Both the position numbers and the translations under genes were made by a program. From Dunaliella salina (taxonomy: Eukaryota; Chlorophyta; Chlorophyceae; Chlamydomonadales; Dunaliellaceae), in NCBI GenBank assembly GCA_002284615.2, contig MU070281.1:1-49320 (forward strand): 49,320 nt of DNA. Direction: 5' to 3'. Below, piece by piece: positions 7,858 to 17,590 of the stretch. A model generated the notes under the pieces. That model saw only the letters and a list, made by a program, of their open reading frames with translations. It was not told the origin of the DNA and searched no databases. Position 1 is the stretch's first letter, and each line of letters opens with the position of its first letter.

Positions 7858-9441
7858 ATGCCAATGCTTTGGCATCATCTGAGTCAGTGTCATTTACCCG
7901 AGCATTTCTTGATTATCCTTAAAGACCTATATCAGGATGATGAGTACATTCTGATAGATGGAGACAAGACGGCTCGCATTAGACCTACCTATGGTGTCAA
8001 ACAGGGCTGTCCACTATCACCTCTACTTTTTTCTTTTTACTTGAATGATGTACACCTTATTTCAGAAGGGATTCCTGGAGCTTGTACTGGTACGCCAAAT
8101 CTTACCGTTCCTCATCTTCTATATGCGGATGATTTATACCTTCTAGCCAATTCCCCGCGTTGTCTCCAGGAGATGTTGAATCATTTAAAGNTTTACTCAC
8201 AAAAAAAATCCCTCACTGTCAACCCCCAGAAATCGACTATTGTTTGTTTCAATTCTCGATCTTGCAATTTGCCTACCTTTTCCTATGACAACCAATCGCT
8301 GCCGTACTCAGACAATTTTAAGTATCTAGGGATGTTCTGTGATAAATCAATCAACCTCAACAAGGCAGCGGATGAAGCCCTTAAACCTTGTAAAGCTGGT
8401 ATGGCTAGAGCTCGCACTTTTCTGCGGCAATATCACCTCACCCATCGTCTCCATGCTAATATGTGGCTCTTCAAAACTTACGTTGTTCCTGCTGGCATGT
8501 ATGCTTGTCAAATCTGGGCCACTTCTTACCTTCGCCAGGGGTCAGAAATGGACAACTGCATCCAAAAATGGCTTTTGCGATACCTGAAGTACACATTGGG
8601 AGTTAGAACGTCCACACCATCTTGGAGTGTCTTAAGAGAATGTGGTGTTGAGCCCATTCAATTGAATTGGTTCCGAGCTTGTGGCCGCTTTTACAACACT
8701 CTTGCACACTCTAATAGTGCACTTTTACATAGGGTCTTTCTTTCAGATATTGCACTCAGCCAAGTTAACCCATCTTGTTGGACATCACACTTACTTCTTG
8801 GAACCAATGGCCTCTATCATGCCGCAACGTTTCAACATCTTATTTGCTCTAGTCAACCTCTAAATTTAAGCCTGCTGGTCACAGATCTTAGGGCTCGGCA
8901 TCTTTCTTTCTGGCGCCAATCTTTATTTTCGGATTTCCAACCACGAGATTGCAACAGCAAAAAATGTACTTATCATCACTGGTGTGCTCTTCCTCTAAAA
9001 AACCCTCATGTTACCTTNTCTCCTCTTACCTTACCCAAGTATTTTTACCTTGATCTACCAAAAGATGTCATCCGTAGAGTCGCTCAATTTCGTTTGCGAG
9101 TCCACCATCTGAAGGTTGAACAATCATACTGGAGTGCTGGCACTAGTCCAACTTGCCACCTGTGTAACTCTCGGGACGCCATTCAAGACGAACAACATGT
9201 CCTTTTCAAATGTACACATCCGGAAGTTTGCAACCTTAGGCTGAAATATGCTTCCCTCTTTGCAGGACCTCCCTTTTCCTTTTCATCTCTTGCTTTTCAT
9301 GTTGCTCCATATCTGCCTGCATTTCACCATGTGACTTCTCATGATATGTCTCATTTTTTAAAACAAAACAATAATAAACTTTATCCTTTCCTTCATGAAC
9401 TTCTCCTTTTTTATGGTCAGGCTAGCAGTCAGTCGTTTTGA
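7858..9441 (+). CDS. LINE ORF2 C-terminal half: reverse transcriptase palm + zf-RVT
   Basis: About 527 residues without a frame break (a few N bases). It begins inside the reverse transcriptase domain: YGVKQGCPLSPLLFSFYLND (motif B region), then HLLYADDLYLLAN with the YADD catalytic box, then the thumb region, then the zinc finger CHLCNSRDAIQDEQHVLFKC and YASLF. The fingers domain and any endonuclease are missing through 5' truncation, so it cannot act alone. No RNase H domain follows. The stop TGA (9439-9441) is inside the 3' hairpin. It is the reference for the other copies in this window. Confidence 0.88.
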   Translation: MPMLWHHLSQCHLPEHFLIILKDLYQDDEYILIDGDKTARIRPTYGVKQGCPLSPLLFSFYLNDVHLISEGIPGACTGTPNLTVPHLLYADDLYLLANSPRCLQEMLNHLKXYSQKKSLTVNPQKSTIVCFNSRSCNLPTFSYDNQSLPYSDNFKYLGMFCDKSINLNKAADEALKPCKAGMARARTFLRQYHLTHRLHANMWLFKTYVVPAGMYACQIWATSYLRQGSEMDNCIQKWLLRYLKYTLGVRTSTPSWSVLRECGVEPIQLNWFRACGRFYNTLAHSNSALLHRVFLSDIALSQVNPSCWTSHLLLGTNGLYHAATFQHLICSSQPLNLSLLVTDLRARHLSFWRQSLFSDFQPRDCNSKKCTYHHWCALPLKNPHVTXSPLTLPKYFYLDLPKDVIRRVAQFRLRVHHLKVEQSYWSAGTSPTCHLCNSRDAIQDEQHVLFKCTHPEVCNLRLKYASLFAGPPFSFSSLAFHVAPYLPAFHHVTSHDMSHFLKQNNNKLYPFLHELLLFYGQASSQSF

Positions 9442-9474
9442 CTGGAGGCCTTTTTTAACCTTGTAACCTTGTAA
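7860..9474 (+). mobile_element. L1-like LINE (copy 2) inserted in the gypsy leader
   Basis: A 1.6-kb 5'-truncated LINE with the best-preserved ORF in the window. A perfect 16-bp duplication, CCTGCACGGCGCAGAT, flanks it (7844-7859 and 9475-9490). Removing it places the gypsy leader directly before the gag ATG at 9494, so the LINE is younger than the gypsy. The 3' end is GCTAGCAGTCAGTCG, TTTTGACTGGAGGCC, a T run, then AACCTTGTAACCTTGTAACC. Confidence 0.92.
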
Positions 9475-9493
9475 CCTGCACGGCGCAGATATC

Positions 9494-10579
9494 ATGCCCA
9501 AGCAGTCGCCCAATGTGGCCAAGCCTGCTACAGACCCTGCTCCGGACCCTATCGTGGATTTCCCTGAGGCTCCCTCCCCTGGCGCTGAGGCAGTGCCCAA
9601 CTCCCCTTCCAAGGTACCCATCCTTACTAAGTACACGCTCAAAGGCTCTCGTGCACGCTCTGTTTTGCGAGCATTGATGGGCAATGTCGAGGCTGCTCTT
9701 GAGGTCCTGCATTGGGATGAAGAAGACTTGAATGTGCTTTCTCCCAGCCTACTACTCCCTATCCGTTTCATCGCATGCGAGCTAAGTCCCTTCTCCTGCA
9801 CTCGTGCACGTGTCTTGCAGAGCATCCACACCCTGCAGAAGGACGTGGATGACCTCAAGGACAGGGTCGCGACCCAGGAGGGCATGACAGACAGCTTGAG
9901 GGACCAGATTGTTGTCCTCACCAAGAAAATTGACAAGCAGCATGGCCTCATTCAGCACACTGGCAATGTGGCGGAGGGCGCCAAAACCATGGGCCTGCGC
10001 AACGATGAGAGGCTCACCACGCAGGATAAGTGCCTTGACAGGATGGGCATGCACCAGCACTCCATGGAACAACGCCTTCAGCTCCAGCAAGCTGCAGCAC
10101 TGAAGCAGGACAGCATTCTGGCAGTGCACCACAAGCTGGACGCCCTGCAGCGTGCCATGGAAGCTCGCCCCAAGGCTCCTGCTTGCAATCCTGCCTGGCA
10201 CAAGCGCCGCCGCAGCCCTTCCCCGGAGCGCCGCCGCAGCGCCTTCCCAGCACGCTCATTGAAGCGCTCTCGCTCTGCTTCACCCATGCCCTCTGCAGTC
10301 TCCCCTGTTGCTGCCAACATCTCAGAGCTGCAGAAAGATCAGCGCATCAGGGAGCTGGAAACAATGGTGGCTAACCAGGCTTCCAAGAAGCCGAAGAACC
10401 AGCCCGCCAAGCCCAAGCGCCATGACAGGGCAAGACCCTCCAACTCGCGCCCCTACGAGCGTGCGCCAGCCGGTTCGGTCGAGGAAATGCGCCAGATTAT
10501 GGCAGCAACGCAGAGGAAGCAAGAGGCGGAGTTGAAGGTTCAAATGGAGGAGGAGAAAAATAAAGGCCCAGGAAGATAG
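9494..10579 (+). CDS. Gag-like protein of the gypsy element
   Basis: 361 residues from an ATG 3 bases after the LINE's right-hand target duplication. A Pro-rich N-terminus is followed by a long helical, probably coiled-coil region (about 110-220: LQKDVDDLKDRVATQEGM, then QIVVLTKKIDKQ) and a basic Arg/Ser-rich tail (KRRRSPSPERRRSAF, LKRSRSASPM). No CCHC zinc knuckle is present. Position and tail suggest nucleic-acid binding and particle assembly. The frame ends at TAG after PGR. The next frame is already open across the A-rich stretch at 10556-10565, so gag may continue by frameshift. Confidence 0.6.
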   Translation: MPKQSPNVAKPATDPAPDPIVDFPEAPSPGAEAVPNSPSKVPILTKYTLKGSRARSVLRALMGNVEAALEVLHWDEEDLNVLSPSLLLPIRFIACELSPFSCTRARVLQSIHTLQKDVDDLKDRVATQEGMTDSLRDQIVVLTKKIDKQHGLIQHTGNVAEGAKTMGLRNDERLTTQDKCLDRMGMHQHSMEQRLQLQQAAALKQDSILAVHHKLDALQRAMEARPKAPACNPAWHKRRRSPSPERRRSAFPARSLKRSRSASPMPSAVSPVAANISELQKDQRIRELETMVANQASKKPKNQPAKPKRHDRARPSNSRPYERAPAGSVEEMRQIMAATQRKQEAELKVQMEEEKNKGPGR

Positions 10580-11021
10580 GCCTTGGTCCTTGCTCACAGA
10601 CCATGGTGACTCATCTTTGCCCAATGCCCCTTGTGTGGATTTTCCATTTGCACTTGGATCCTTTTCTGCAGAAGAACTGCTGAGTCCCAATTGTTTTGTT
10701 CATGTTGCTGCAAAACTGCCCTGCTTTGCTGCGAGTGACTTGTCTCTTCGTAGCTTCCTATCTAGTGATATCTGTGGGTGCAAGTATCTTCTAGCTGCTC
10801 CAACCTCTCAGGTCACTCAAACCCTAGAGCACTACAAACAATGCAAACTAGGTAACCCTTATGCACGCACCTCTTTGTGCACACTCATTCAGCAAAGCAA
10901 CCCTAAGTTCCTCACTGAATGGCTGCCTTTACTGAAGGACATGAGCCAGATATCCTGTGACCTGCCAGGTTATGCCTTCTACCATGACCTTGCAAACATA
11001 CCAAAAAAAAGAACACTCTAA
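10563..11021 (+). CDS. Linker between gag and protease of the gypsy element
   Basis: An open frame running from the A-rich end of the gag ORF (reads AQEDRPWSLLTDHGDSS) to TAA 11019-11021. It contains HYKQCKLGNPYARTSLCTLI and WLPLLKDMSQ. It meets the pol frame at a run of eight A (11003-11010). A +1 slip there would fuse it to the protease. This could be a regulated frameshift or just a homopolymer indel. No domain recognised. Confidence 0.5.
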   Translation, partial: KAQEDRPWSLLTDHGDSSLPNAPCVDFPFALGSFSAEELLSPNCFVHVAAKLPCFAASDLSLRSFLSSDICGCKYLLAAPTSQVTQTLEHYKQCKLGNPYARTSLCTLIQQSNPKFLTEWLPLLKDMSQISCDLPGYAFYHDLANIPKKRTL

Positions 11022-13106
11022 GTTGGGCACTGCAAGCTCTCTAGATAAACCTTCCATGATTTTTGAAGGGTCAGCTAATGGTGCACCAGCAACTTTCTTG
11101 GCAGACACGGGAGCAACTCATTGCTTCCTTGACAAACCTTTTGCCAGATCTTATGGCTTCAAGAGAAGCGCAGCAAACAATCAAGTACATTTAGCTGATG
11201 GCTCAACTCAGTTTACAGCTGTATTTACAACTGTTCACCTCAAAATCCAGGGTCACACAGCCTCATTCCAGTGCTACATAATTGACATGCAAGGACAATT
11301 CAATGTGATCCTAGGTGACACTTGGTTAATCAAGGCTAGTGCAGTACTAGACTACCCCAACAAAACTTGTGCAGTCCAAAGAAAAGGACGAAAGCATACA
11401 CTCTCACCTATGGTGCAAGACACTCCAACTTCATCTAGCCACGTTAACTCTGTGCTGCTAAATGCACTTCAAGTTAAAAGATGTCTTCGACAAGGAGCAA
11501 GATCTTTTATGGTCAAAGTTACTGACTCTAGAATTCAGCCTGAACCTACAGAATCAAACTTATCTCCACAGATGCTAAACCTCATAGATGAATTCAAGGA
11601 TGTCTTTTCACCCATTCAAGACTTACCTCCATTTAGAAACACTGGACACACCATACCAACAGAACCAGGTTCCAAGCCGCCTTTCCTCCCTATGTTTAGG
11701 CTAAGCCCTAAAGAACTCGAAGAAGTTGAGAGGCAAGTGGCTGAACTACTTAAGCTTGGATTAATTGAGCCTAGCTCTTCACCCTATGGTGCTCCAGTGC
11801 TCTTTGTTGGCAAAAAGGATGGGACACTCAGGATGTGCATCGACTACCGAGCACTTAACAAAATTATAGTCAAAAACAAATACCCACTGCCTAGAATTGA
11901 TCAACTCATGGATTCTCTAGCAGGTGCAAAAGTCTTCACGAGCTTAGACTTGCAATCAAGCTACCACCAGATTCGCATCACACCAGATGATGTAAGCAAA
12001 ACTGCTTTTCGAACACCTTTTGGACACTATCAATTCAAAGTCCTCAGCTTTGGTCTTACCAATGCTCCAGCAACCTTTCAAGCTGCTATGAATGATATGC
12101 TAAGACCTCTCCTTGGCAAGTTTGTAGTGGTTTACATTGATGACATCCTCATTTACAGCAAAAATGCTGATGAGCATGCCTCACATGTTCGCCAAGTCCT
12201 TGAACTTCTTCGAGCCAATCACTACCACATCAAACTTTCCAAGTGTGGATTTGAACAGCAGGAGTTCAAATTCCTTGGCCATATCATTGGTGCTCATGGA
12301 GTTAAGGTAGATCCAGCCAAAGTAGCAGTCATTAATGAATGGTTGCACCCAACTAATGTTCATGGTGTCCGCTCCTTTGTTGGTTTAGCAACCTACTTCA
12401 GGAAATTTATTGAAGCCTTTTCGAAAATGGTTTCACCCCTCACTAACTTAACTAAAAAGGATGTTTTTTTTATTTGGGATGCTGCATGTGAAGCAGCCTT
12501 CCTTGCTGTCAAACATGCCCTTACAAATGCTCCTGTGCTGGCCTTGCCTGATTTTCTTCTACCTTCTGTTGTCGTATGTGACGCTTCAAAAGAAGGCATT
12601 GGAGCTGTGCTCCTACAAAAACAAAGACCTTTGGTATATGAAAGCAGAAAGCTACGGCCAGCAGAGGTTAACTACACCACAGGTGAACAAGAACTGCTAG
12701 CTGTGGTGCATGCGCTTAAAATATGGCGTTGTTATCTCGAAGGGCCACACTTTACTGTGGTTACTGATCACAACCCTCTTGTGCACTTACCATCTCAACC
12801 AAACCTCTCAGGCAGACAGATTAGATGGTCAGAGTACTTGCAACGATTCCATTTTGACTGGGCCTACAAACCAGGAGCAAGCAATTTAGCTGCTGATGCT
12901 CTAAGCCGCAATCCAGCCCATAAAACTTGTAGCCCTGTAGCTGCAGCTATGCTCATGATGCTATCTAGAAGTAAATCAAAACCTTCTAAAACAGACGCCT
13001 TGTCTTCTCATCCTACACACCGACCTTCAAAAGCACGCCGCGTTACTTTTTTTGAGCCTTTGGTCACCATTATACCTGAGGGCCCAGGTTCTTTACGGGG
13101 GGGGGG
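11003..13106 (+). CDS. Gypsy Pol: protease, reverse transcriptase, RNase H
   Basis: One intact frame of about 700 residues. Protease: FLADTGATHCFLD with the DTGA catalytic motif (about 11098-11140). Reverse transcriptase: APVLFVGKKDGTLRMCIDYR, SLDLQSSYHQIRI, FGLTNAPATFQ, and VVYIDDILIYSK with YIDD (about 12127-12165). RNase H: VVVCDASKEGIGAVLLQ, then TTGEQELLAVVHALKIWR and VTDHNPL (about 12560-12780). These are the standard Ty3/gypsy blocks and all catalytic residues I can check are present. The frame runs on to TGA 13132-13134, but the integrase continues in another frame after a ten-G run (13097-13106). Confidence 0.93.
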
Positions 13107-14682
13107 AGGAATCCCTGCTCACCGAGAACTCTGAGTCAACACTGAGTCATACTAGGTTTCCAGATGGGACCCTAGACATATATGATGAAGTGAGGATTGG
13201 GTATGAGAATGATTCTTGGTTTCAGAGCGAGCAGCACACTGCGAATTACATCTTGAAGGATGGGCTATGGTGGACAAAATATGAACAACTTATCGTGCCT
13301 AACAACGCAAGTCTTAGGCAATCCATCATTTCTGAAATGCATGATACACCTCTCTATGGACATGGGGGCACTGCCCAAACCAAAAGACATGTAGAAAAAC
13401 TCTTTTGATGGCCACGCATGCTTCAAGACATAGCTGACTACGTCAAGAACTGCCCCTCATGCCAGGTCAACAAGAGCTCCACACAAAAGCCTGCAGGTTT
13501 ACTCCAGCCATTACCTGTACCTTCTGACACTTGGCAGGTGGTCACTATGGATTACATCATGGCACTNCCTTGCACACTTAGTGGGCACACAGCCTTGCTA
13601 GTGGAGGTGGATAAGCTATCCAAAATGACTCGCCTGATTTTAACCACGGTGCAAGTAACTGGAGAGGAAACTGCCAGACTGTATGTGGGTCATGTAGTAA
13701 AGCTGCATGGTGTTCCTCAGGCTATTGTAAGCGACCGAGACAAACGCTTCACGGGACAATTTGCATCCACTCTTTGTAAAATCCTAGCATCAAACAAAGG
13801 CTCTCTACCGCTTATCACCCTCAAACAGACGGTCAAACAGAGCGGATGAATCGCACTCTCGAGGATATGCTCAGACACTTTGTGTCACCTCATCAACAGG
13901 ATTGGGACGAACATCTTGCCTTGGCAGAATTTGCCATCAACAATTCTTATCAGGAGTCCATCAAGACGACTCCTTTCCGTCTCAATTATTTCAAAGACCC
14001 TCCTACACCTCTCAGCCTGAATCGAAACTCCAATGTGCTTGCTGCCACTGACTTTGTGGATCAAAGACTTCATGATCTCAAAAATGCCAGGCTGGCACTG
14101 GAGGCGGCACGACAAAGGCATAAAAGATACGCTGACGGGGGAAGGAGAGAAGAGAAGTTCAAAATTGGAGATGAGGTCCTCTTGAGTTCCAAAAACATCA
14201 GGCTTCTCAACCCTGGTACTCCAAAACTCCTGCCAAAATGGTTAGGCCCCTTTACCGTCATTGATTACTGTGGTCGGCATAAGACACCTCCTAAGGATGG
14301 AGATCCAGACTATGTGCCTGCTAGCACTGTGGCATACAAACTGGACCTACCAGGCAACATGCGAATGCATAATGTCTTTCATGTGTCTTTGCTGAAACGA
14401 TACAAACGAGATGGGCGTGTGCAGCCACCTCCTATACCCATAGTTGTGGATGGGGAGGAGTGGTTTACTGTTGAAAGAATCTTGGATCACCGGGATATTG
14501 ATGTTACCATCAAGCNAAAGACTAAACACTCACCAGCCGAAGTCAAGCAGCTGCACCAATATTTGGTCAAATGGACTGGCTATGGTGATGAGCATAACAG
14601 NTGGGAACCAGAAGAAAATGTCTCTGAGCTGGATGCTCTGAAAGCTTACCACAACTACCTTAACAATCTCCCCACCAACTAA
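13107..14682 (+). pseudogene. Gypsy integrase with C-terminal chromodomain, broken
   Basis: N-terminal zinc-binding region: HDTPLYGHGG and, about 30 residues on, CPSCQ (HHCC). A TGA (13406-13408) replaces the first Trp of the usual WWP-type motif (here LF-stop-WPRM). Core: TMDYI, then VSDRDKRF, then ERMNRTLEDML (the D, D, E triad), with one base lost near 13789 between the second D and the E. The C-terminus has ERILDHRDID and the chromodomain YLVKWTGYGDEHN.WEPEENV (about 14560-14620). The chromodomain would steer integration to marked chromatin. It ends at TAA 14680-14682, followed at once by TGA. This integrase is probably inactive here. Confidence 0.9.
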
Positions 14683-14999
14683 TGAGGATGACTGGCCATC
14701 ATCTCATCCGGGTGCGAACTCGGTGCTGCTACTGCTGACGGGGCAGCGTGTTGCTACTGCTTATAAGGCAACGTGTACCACTGTGATCGCGACACAGGGT
14801 GCTATTCCAGCCNACATTCTTGATCTAGCTAATGCCCTCTGACTTAGAAATTGATCACTCCTACACGGAGGACATGAGCTCTGGTACCACTGCAACTTAT
14901 GTTGTATAAGGTCANGAGGCAGGAATACTTTCATCACTTGGTCTCTGGACACACTTGTGTAACCAACCCAGAGTCGGATTGGGACCAGGTGGGGGGGAA
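14683..14999 (+). other. Gypsy 3' untranslated region and polypurine tract
   Basis: Noncoding DNA with small internal repeats (GCTGCTACTGCTGACGGGGC and TTGCTACTGCTTATAAGGC). It ends in AGGTGGGGGGGAA (about 14987-14999), a polypurine tract directly before the TG of the 3' LTR, as needed for plus-strand priming. Confidence 0.75.
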
Positions 15000-15271
15000 T
15001 GTAACAATTCAGGAGTGATTCTGAATTGTAACTCAATCTGGGTCACACCTTTGACCAGCTAAGTAACCGCAAGGGAATTATCCCCGGACAGATTGCAGGG
15101 CGGGACACTTCTAAATTATCCAGCAAAAATACAGAGATCAAGAACAAAGGGAAGACTGAACATCCAGCAGGAAAGACAATCTGCAATGTCAGCCTTGCAA
15201 TCAAGGAAGGCCATGTCCAGCAGTTATCTAGAGTCTGACCTGCTGCGCATAACTAGATTCTGACCTTATTA
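15000..15271 (+). repeat. 3' LTR of the gypsy element
   Basis: It starts TGTAACAATTC right after the polypurine tract. About 120 bases match the 5' LTR, then about 110 bases are unlike it, then a weak match resumes at AGAGTCTGAC (15230). The end near 15271 is only an estimate from the alignment with the 5' LTR end. Confidence 0.6.
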
Positions 15272-15330
15272 AGAACAGTCCGTCTCTTCAACCTAGAGGA
15301 CGCCAAAATTTCACCAAATAAGAACACAGC

Positions 15331-16449
15331 CTACCAATGTTGGGTTTCAGGGCACATAATTCCCAAATCTTCCTCGCCACTTGTAAGGCGATCCAAATCA
15401 TTCTGAAACACGAAAGGGTTTGCAGCAGGGAGCACCCCCTCGATGTAGTGTTATAAGGCTTGGTTCTCACCTTAACACCACAGCGCGAAGTGCGTCCTTG
15501 GAAGCTCGCCAAGCTCGCTCAAATTCCAGACACTTCCTTTCATAATGTACAAAGATATCACAAATACAAGTCTGGAAACGTTCATTAATTTCTCTCCAGG
15601 TTTGTCTACGAGCCAACAATTAACTGTCAACAAAAGTGTTCATGTTGCATTCTTCCCCCCTTTAAAATTAGGACAGGGTAGCAACTTAGGTAGGGAAAAA
15701 AATGTTCAGCCAAAGTGTCAGCGTTCAGAGGGGGCCTTAGACACCAGCTGCAGCTATTCATACGGAACCATTGAACTTTGCTGGCTGCTTCTTTGTCCGA
15801 GTTGGACGCTGGTAGTCTTGCTGCTGTAGCGGCGGCTCCTCTCTCCGGTGGCTTCGCTACCAAGTGTAGTGTTATAAGGCTTGGTTCTCACCTTAACACC
15901 ACAGCGCGAAGTGCGTCCTTGAAAGCTCGCCAAGCTTGCTCAAATTCCAAACATTTCCTTACATAATGTACAAAGGTATCACAAATACAAGTCTGGAAAC
16001 GTTCATTAATTTCTCTCCAGGTTTGTCTACGAGCCAACAGAATATCAATCAATTGTCAACATAAGTGTTCATGTTGCACTCGACGCCTCCGTTGACACCA
16101 TCTTTGCCTCCAGATTTCTCACCAGCTTTGTCGACACTGCTGTCCACACCCCTATTGTTGACCCCTCCACTGTCACTACCACTGCCCTCTGCCCCAATGG
16201 CCACATTGTTACCACCACTGCCTACTTCAGTGTGTCCCTCCTTGGCTGCCTCAGCCCCTTCACCAGCTGTGCCCCCACCACTGCCTTGCTCAAGGTCACC
16301 CTCTACGATGCCCCCATTTCCTTCACCGACAACACTACCACCGGCATTGCCCACCCCATCATAACCTTTTGCTACATCTTGCTGGCCAGCGTTCTCTGCC
16401 TGGACTGAACCAATTGCGTCTATGTTGGTTTTCCCTTGGGCAAGCACGC
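15331..16449 (-). pseudogene. Gly/Ser/Asn-rich protein gene split by a TRIM element
   Basis: After an acceptor (TGCTTTCGTAG, exon from 16449) the minus strand encodes VLAQGKTNIDAIGSVQ, then a long Gly/Ser/Asn/Glu-rich stretch (GNAGGSVVGEGNGG; GSGGNNVAIGAEGSGSDSGG) to GGVE at 16079. A TRIM insertion follows. Across it, starting at 15443, the same frame continues GVLPAANPFVFQNDLDRLTS and GEEDLGIMCPETQHW and stops at TAG 15331. Continuity of frame across the insertion shows it was one coding sequence. The composition suggests an extracellular or disordered protein; no family recognised. A hydrophobic CSCLCAFVGVLA stretch just upstream would be a signal peptide only if the first exon is unspliced. 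Confidence 0.55.
15444..16078 (-). mobile_element. TRIM-like small LTR retrotransposon with perfect TSD
   Basis: Two direct repeats (15444-15649, 206 bp; 15865-16078, 214 bp, roughly 95% alike by eye apart from an 8-base indel) flank a 215-bp noncoding centre. In minus orientation each LTR starts TGCAACATG and ends CTACA (TG...CA). The centre starts with TTGGTAGCGAAGCCACC (primer-binding site, 15847-15863 reversed) and ends with the purine tract GGGGGGAAGAA next to the 3' LTR (15650-15660). A perfect 5-bp duplication CTCGA flanks it (15439-15443 and 16079-16083). It has no ORF. This is the terminal-repeat-in-miniature design. Confidence 0.9.
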
Positions 16450-16737
16450 CTACGAAAGCACAAAGACAAGAGCAACTTGCACCTAAGCACCTAAGCACTC
16501 TTTGATGGGGAGGGTGTTGGTCCAAGGGTGGTTATTGGTTTGGCATGCCACTGAATTCAACTGCTGCAGCGATTCTTGGCCTATGTACGCAGTGCACCAA
16601 AGCATGCCTCCAGTTTCGCAAGGAAGGGCTTTAAGCTTACACTCATACGCAGAAGCATGGTGTGTCAGCAAATGTAACATTCCATACAGCCCAACAACCA
16701 CATTCAATCCCCTCAAAAAAAAAAGGCTGGAAAAGAC

Positions 16738-16923
16738 ATACCTGCCTGATGCAAAAGGAATACTACAAGCTACCGCACCTAATGGCTCCGAGTCAGCCAG
16801 AGCATCTTGATAGGATGCCTCGGTCACTTGCATGTCCTCTGCTGCCTCTTTCACAGCCTCGAGCGCCATCTTCTTTTGAACTGCAAGCTCCGTTTGATTG
16901 CTTGCTCCAAGCAGACACCCCAA
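16738..16923 (-). CDS. Candidate coiled-coil exon upstream of the Gly-rich exon
   Basis: The minus strand reads LLGASNQTELAVQKKMALE, AVKEAAEDMQVTEASYQ and DALADSEPLGAVACSI and ends at a strong donor (CAGGCAG then GTATGTC). It looks like an Ala/Glu-rich helical exon of the gene at 15331-16449. The phase does not join the acceptor at 16449 directly, so the pairing is uncertain. Confidence 0.4.
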
Positions 16924-16949
16924 AATTTTGCCTTTGCATCAAACTGCAT

Positions 16950-17590
16950 GCATGCAAGCAAGGAGACAGAGAGAATGAAAAATATGTTGCAGACAAAACG
17001 AGTCTCAGTATGGTGAGGAGACTTTTTGTCCTGTGCACCCATACATTCGAGAGGTATGGCCTAATCAAGATCAGAGCTAGCCAAACCTACCAAAATGACC
17101 ATTGAAAATTTAATGTTCAGACAAGGGTCAAAACAAGGAAATTAAGCCCCCAATTTTTCTTTGAGGATTGTCTCTGATGCATACAAAGAAAAAAACCTGA
17201 GGGGGGCAGCTGGCCAATCCGCCAGACATGCTCTTTCCCAACTTTCTTTTTGTATTGAATCTGATCGTACCAACCATTCCACAAAATATCATGTTCACCA
17301 AAAATCATGAAAATCGGAGGTTCCCAGATCACTCCCCTGGCCCCAGACCACCCCAAAACGGCCCACAGCTCCACCCTTGGGCCATTAATCATTACCAGAT
17401 ATATTTGTAAATAACTCTAATATGATATGCTAACATCCTGCATATTCCAAAATAGGAAAGAAGGAGGTGAAATGTTGACCTTTTGGACACCTCTTAGGCA
17501 AAATTTTTGGCGAAGCCCCATTCATGGGGCGTGAGCCCCTAGGTTTGCCCTCTTCCCAATACAGTTCACACCTGGCTGCCCAGGCTCACC
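16950..17590. other. Noncoding stretch, nothing definite
   Basis: No convincing coding frame or repeat boundary. The stretch around 17170-17400 has blocks such as CCAAAAATCATGAAAATCGGAGG that look like an old dispersed repeat, but I cannot find a second copy in the window. Confidence 0.3.

Larger units (their letters stand above)
7285..15271 (+). mobile_element. Ty3/gypsy chromovirus-type LTR retrotransposon, mutated, with a nested LINE
   Basis: Order: 5' LTR, primer-binding site, (LINE insertion), gag-like ORF, protease, reverse transcriptase, RNase H, integrase, chromodomain, polypurine tract (about 14989-14999), 3' LTR. This is the chromovirus order (integrase after RNase H, chromodomain at the end). 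Both LTRs start TGTAACAATTCAGGAG and match almost perfectly for about 120 bases, so the element is fairly young, but it carries frame breaks (poly-G at 13097-13106, TGA at 13406, one lost base near 13789). Clear target duplications were not found, because the 3' LTR end is not sharply defined. Confidence 0.9.

Noticed and set aside
7436..7882. Open frame of 148 codons in the gypsy 5' region
   Set aside because: It spans the LTR end, the primer-binding site and the LINE junction, so it cannot be one gene; composition is not protein-like.
16065..16364. Plus-strand Pro/Ser/Thr-rich frame of 99 codons
   Set aside because: It is the complement of the Gly/Ser-rich minus-strand exon, which has splice signals and a frame that continues across the TRIM.
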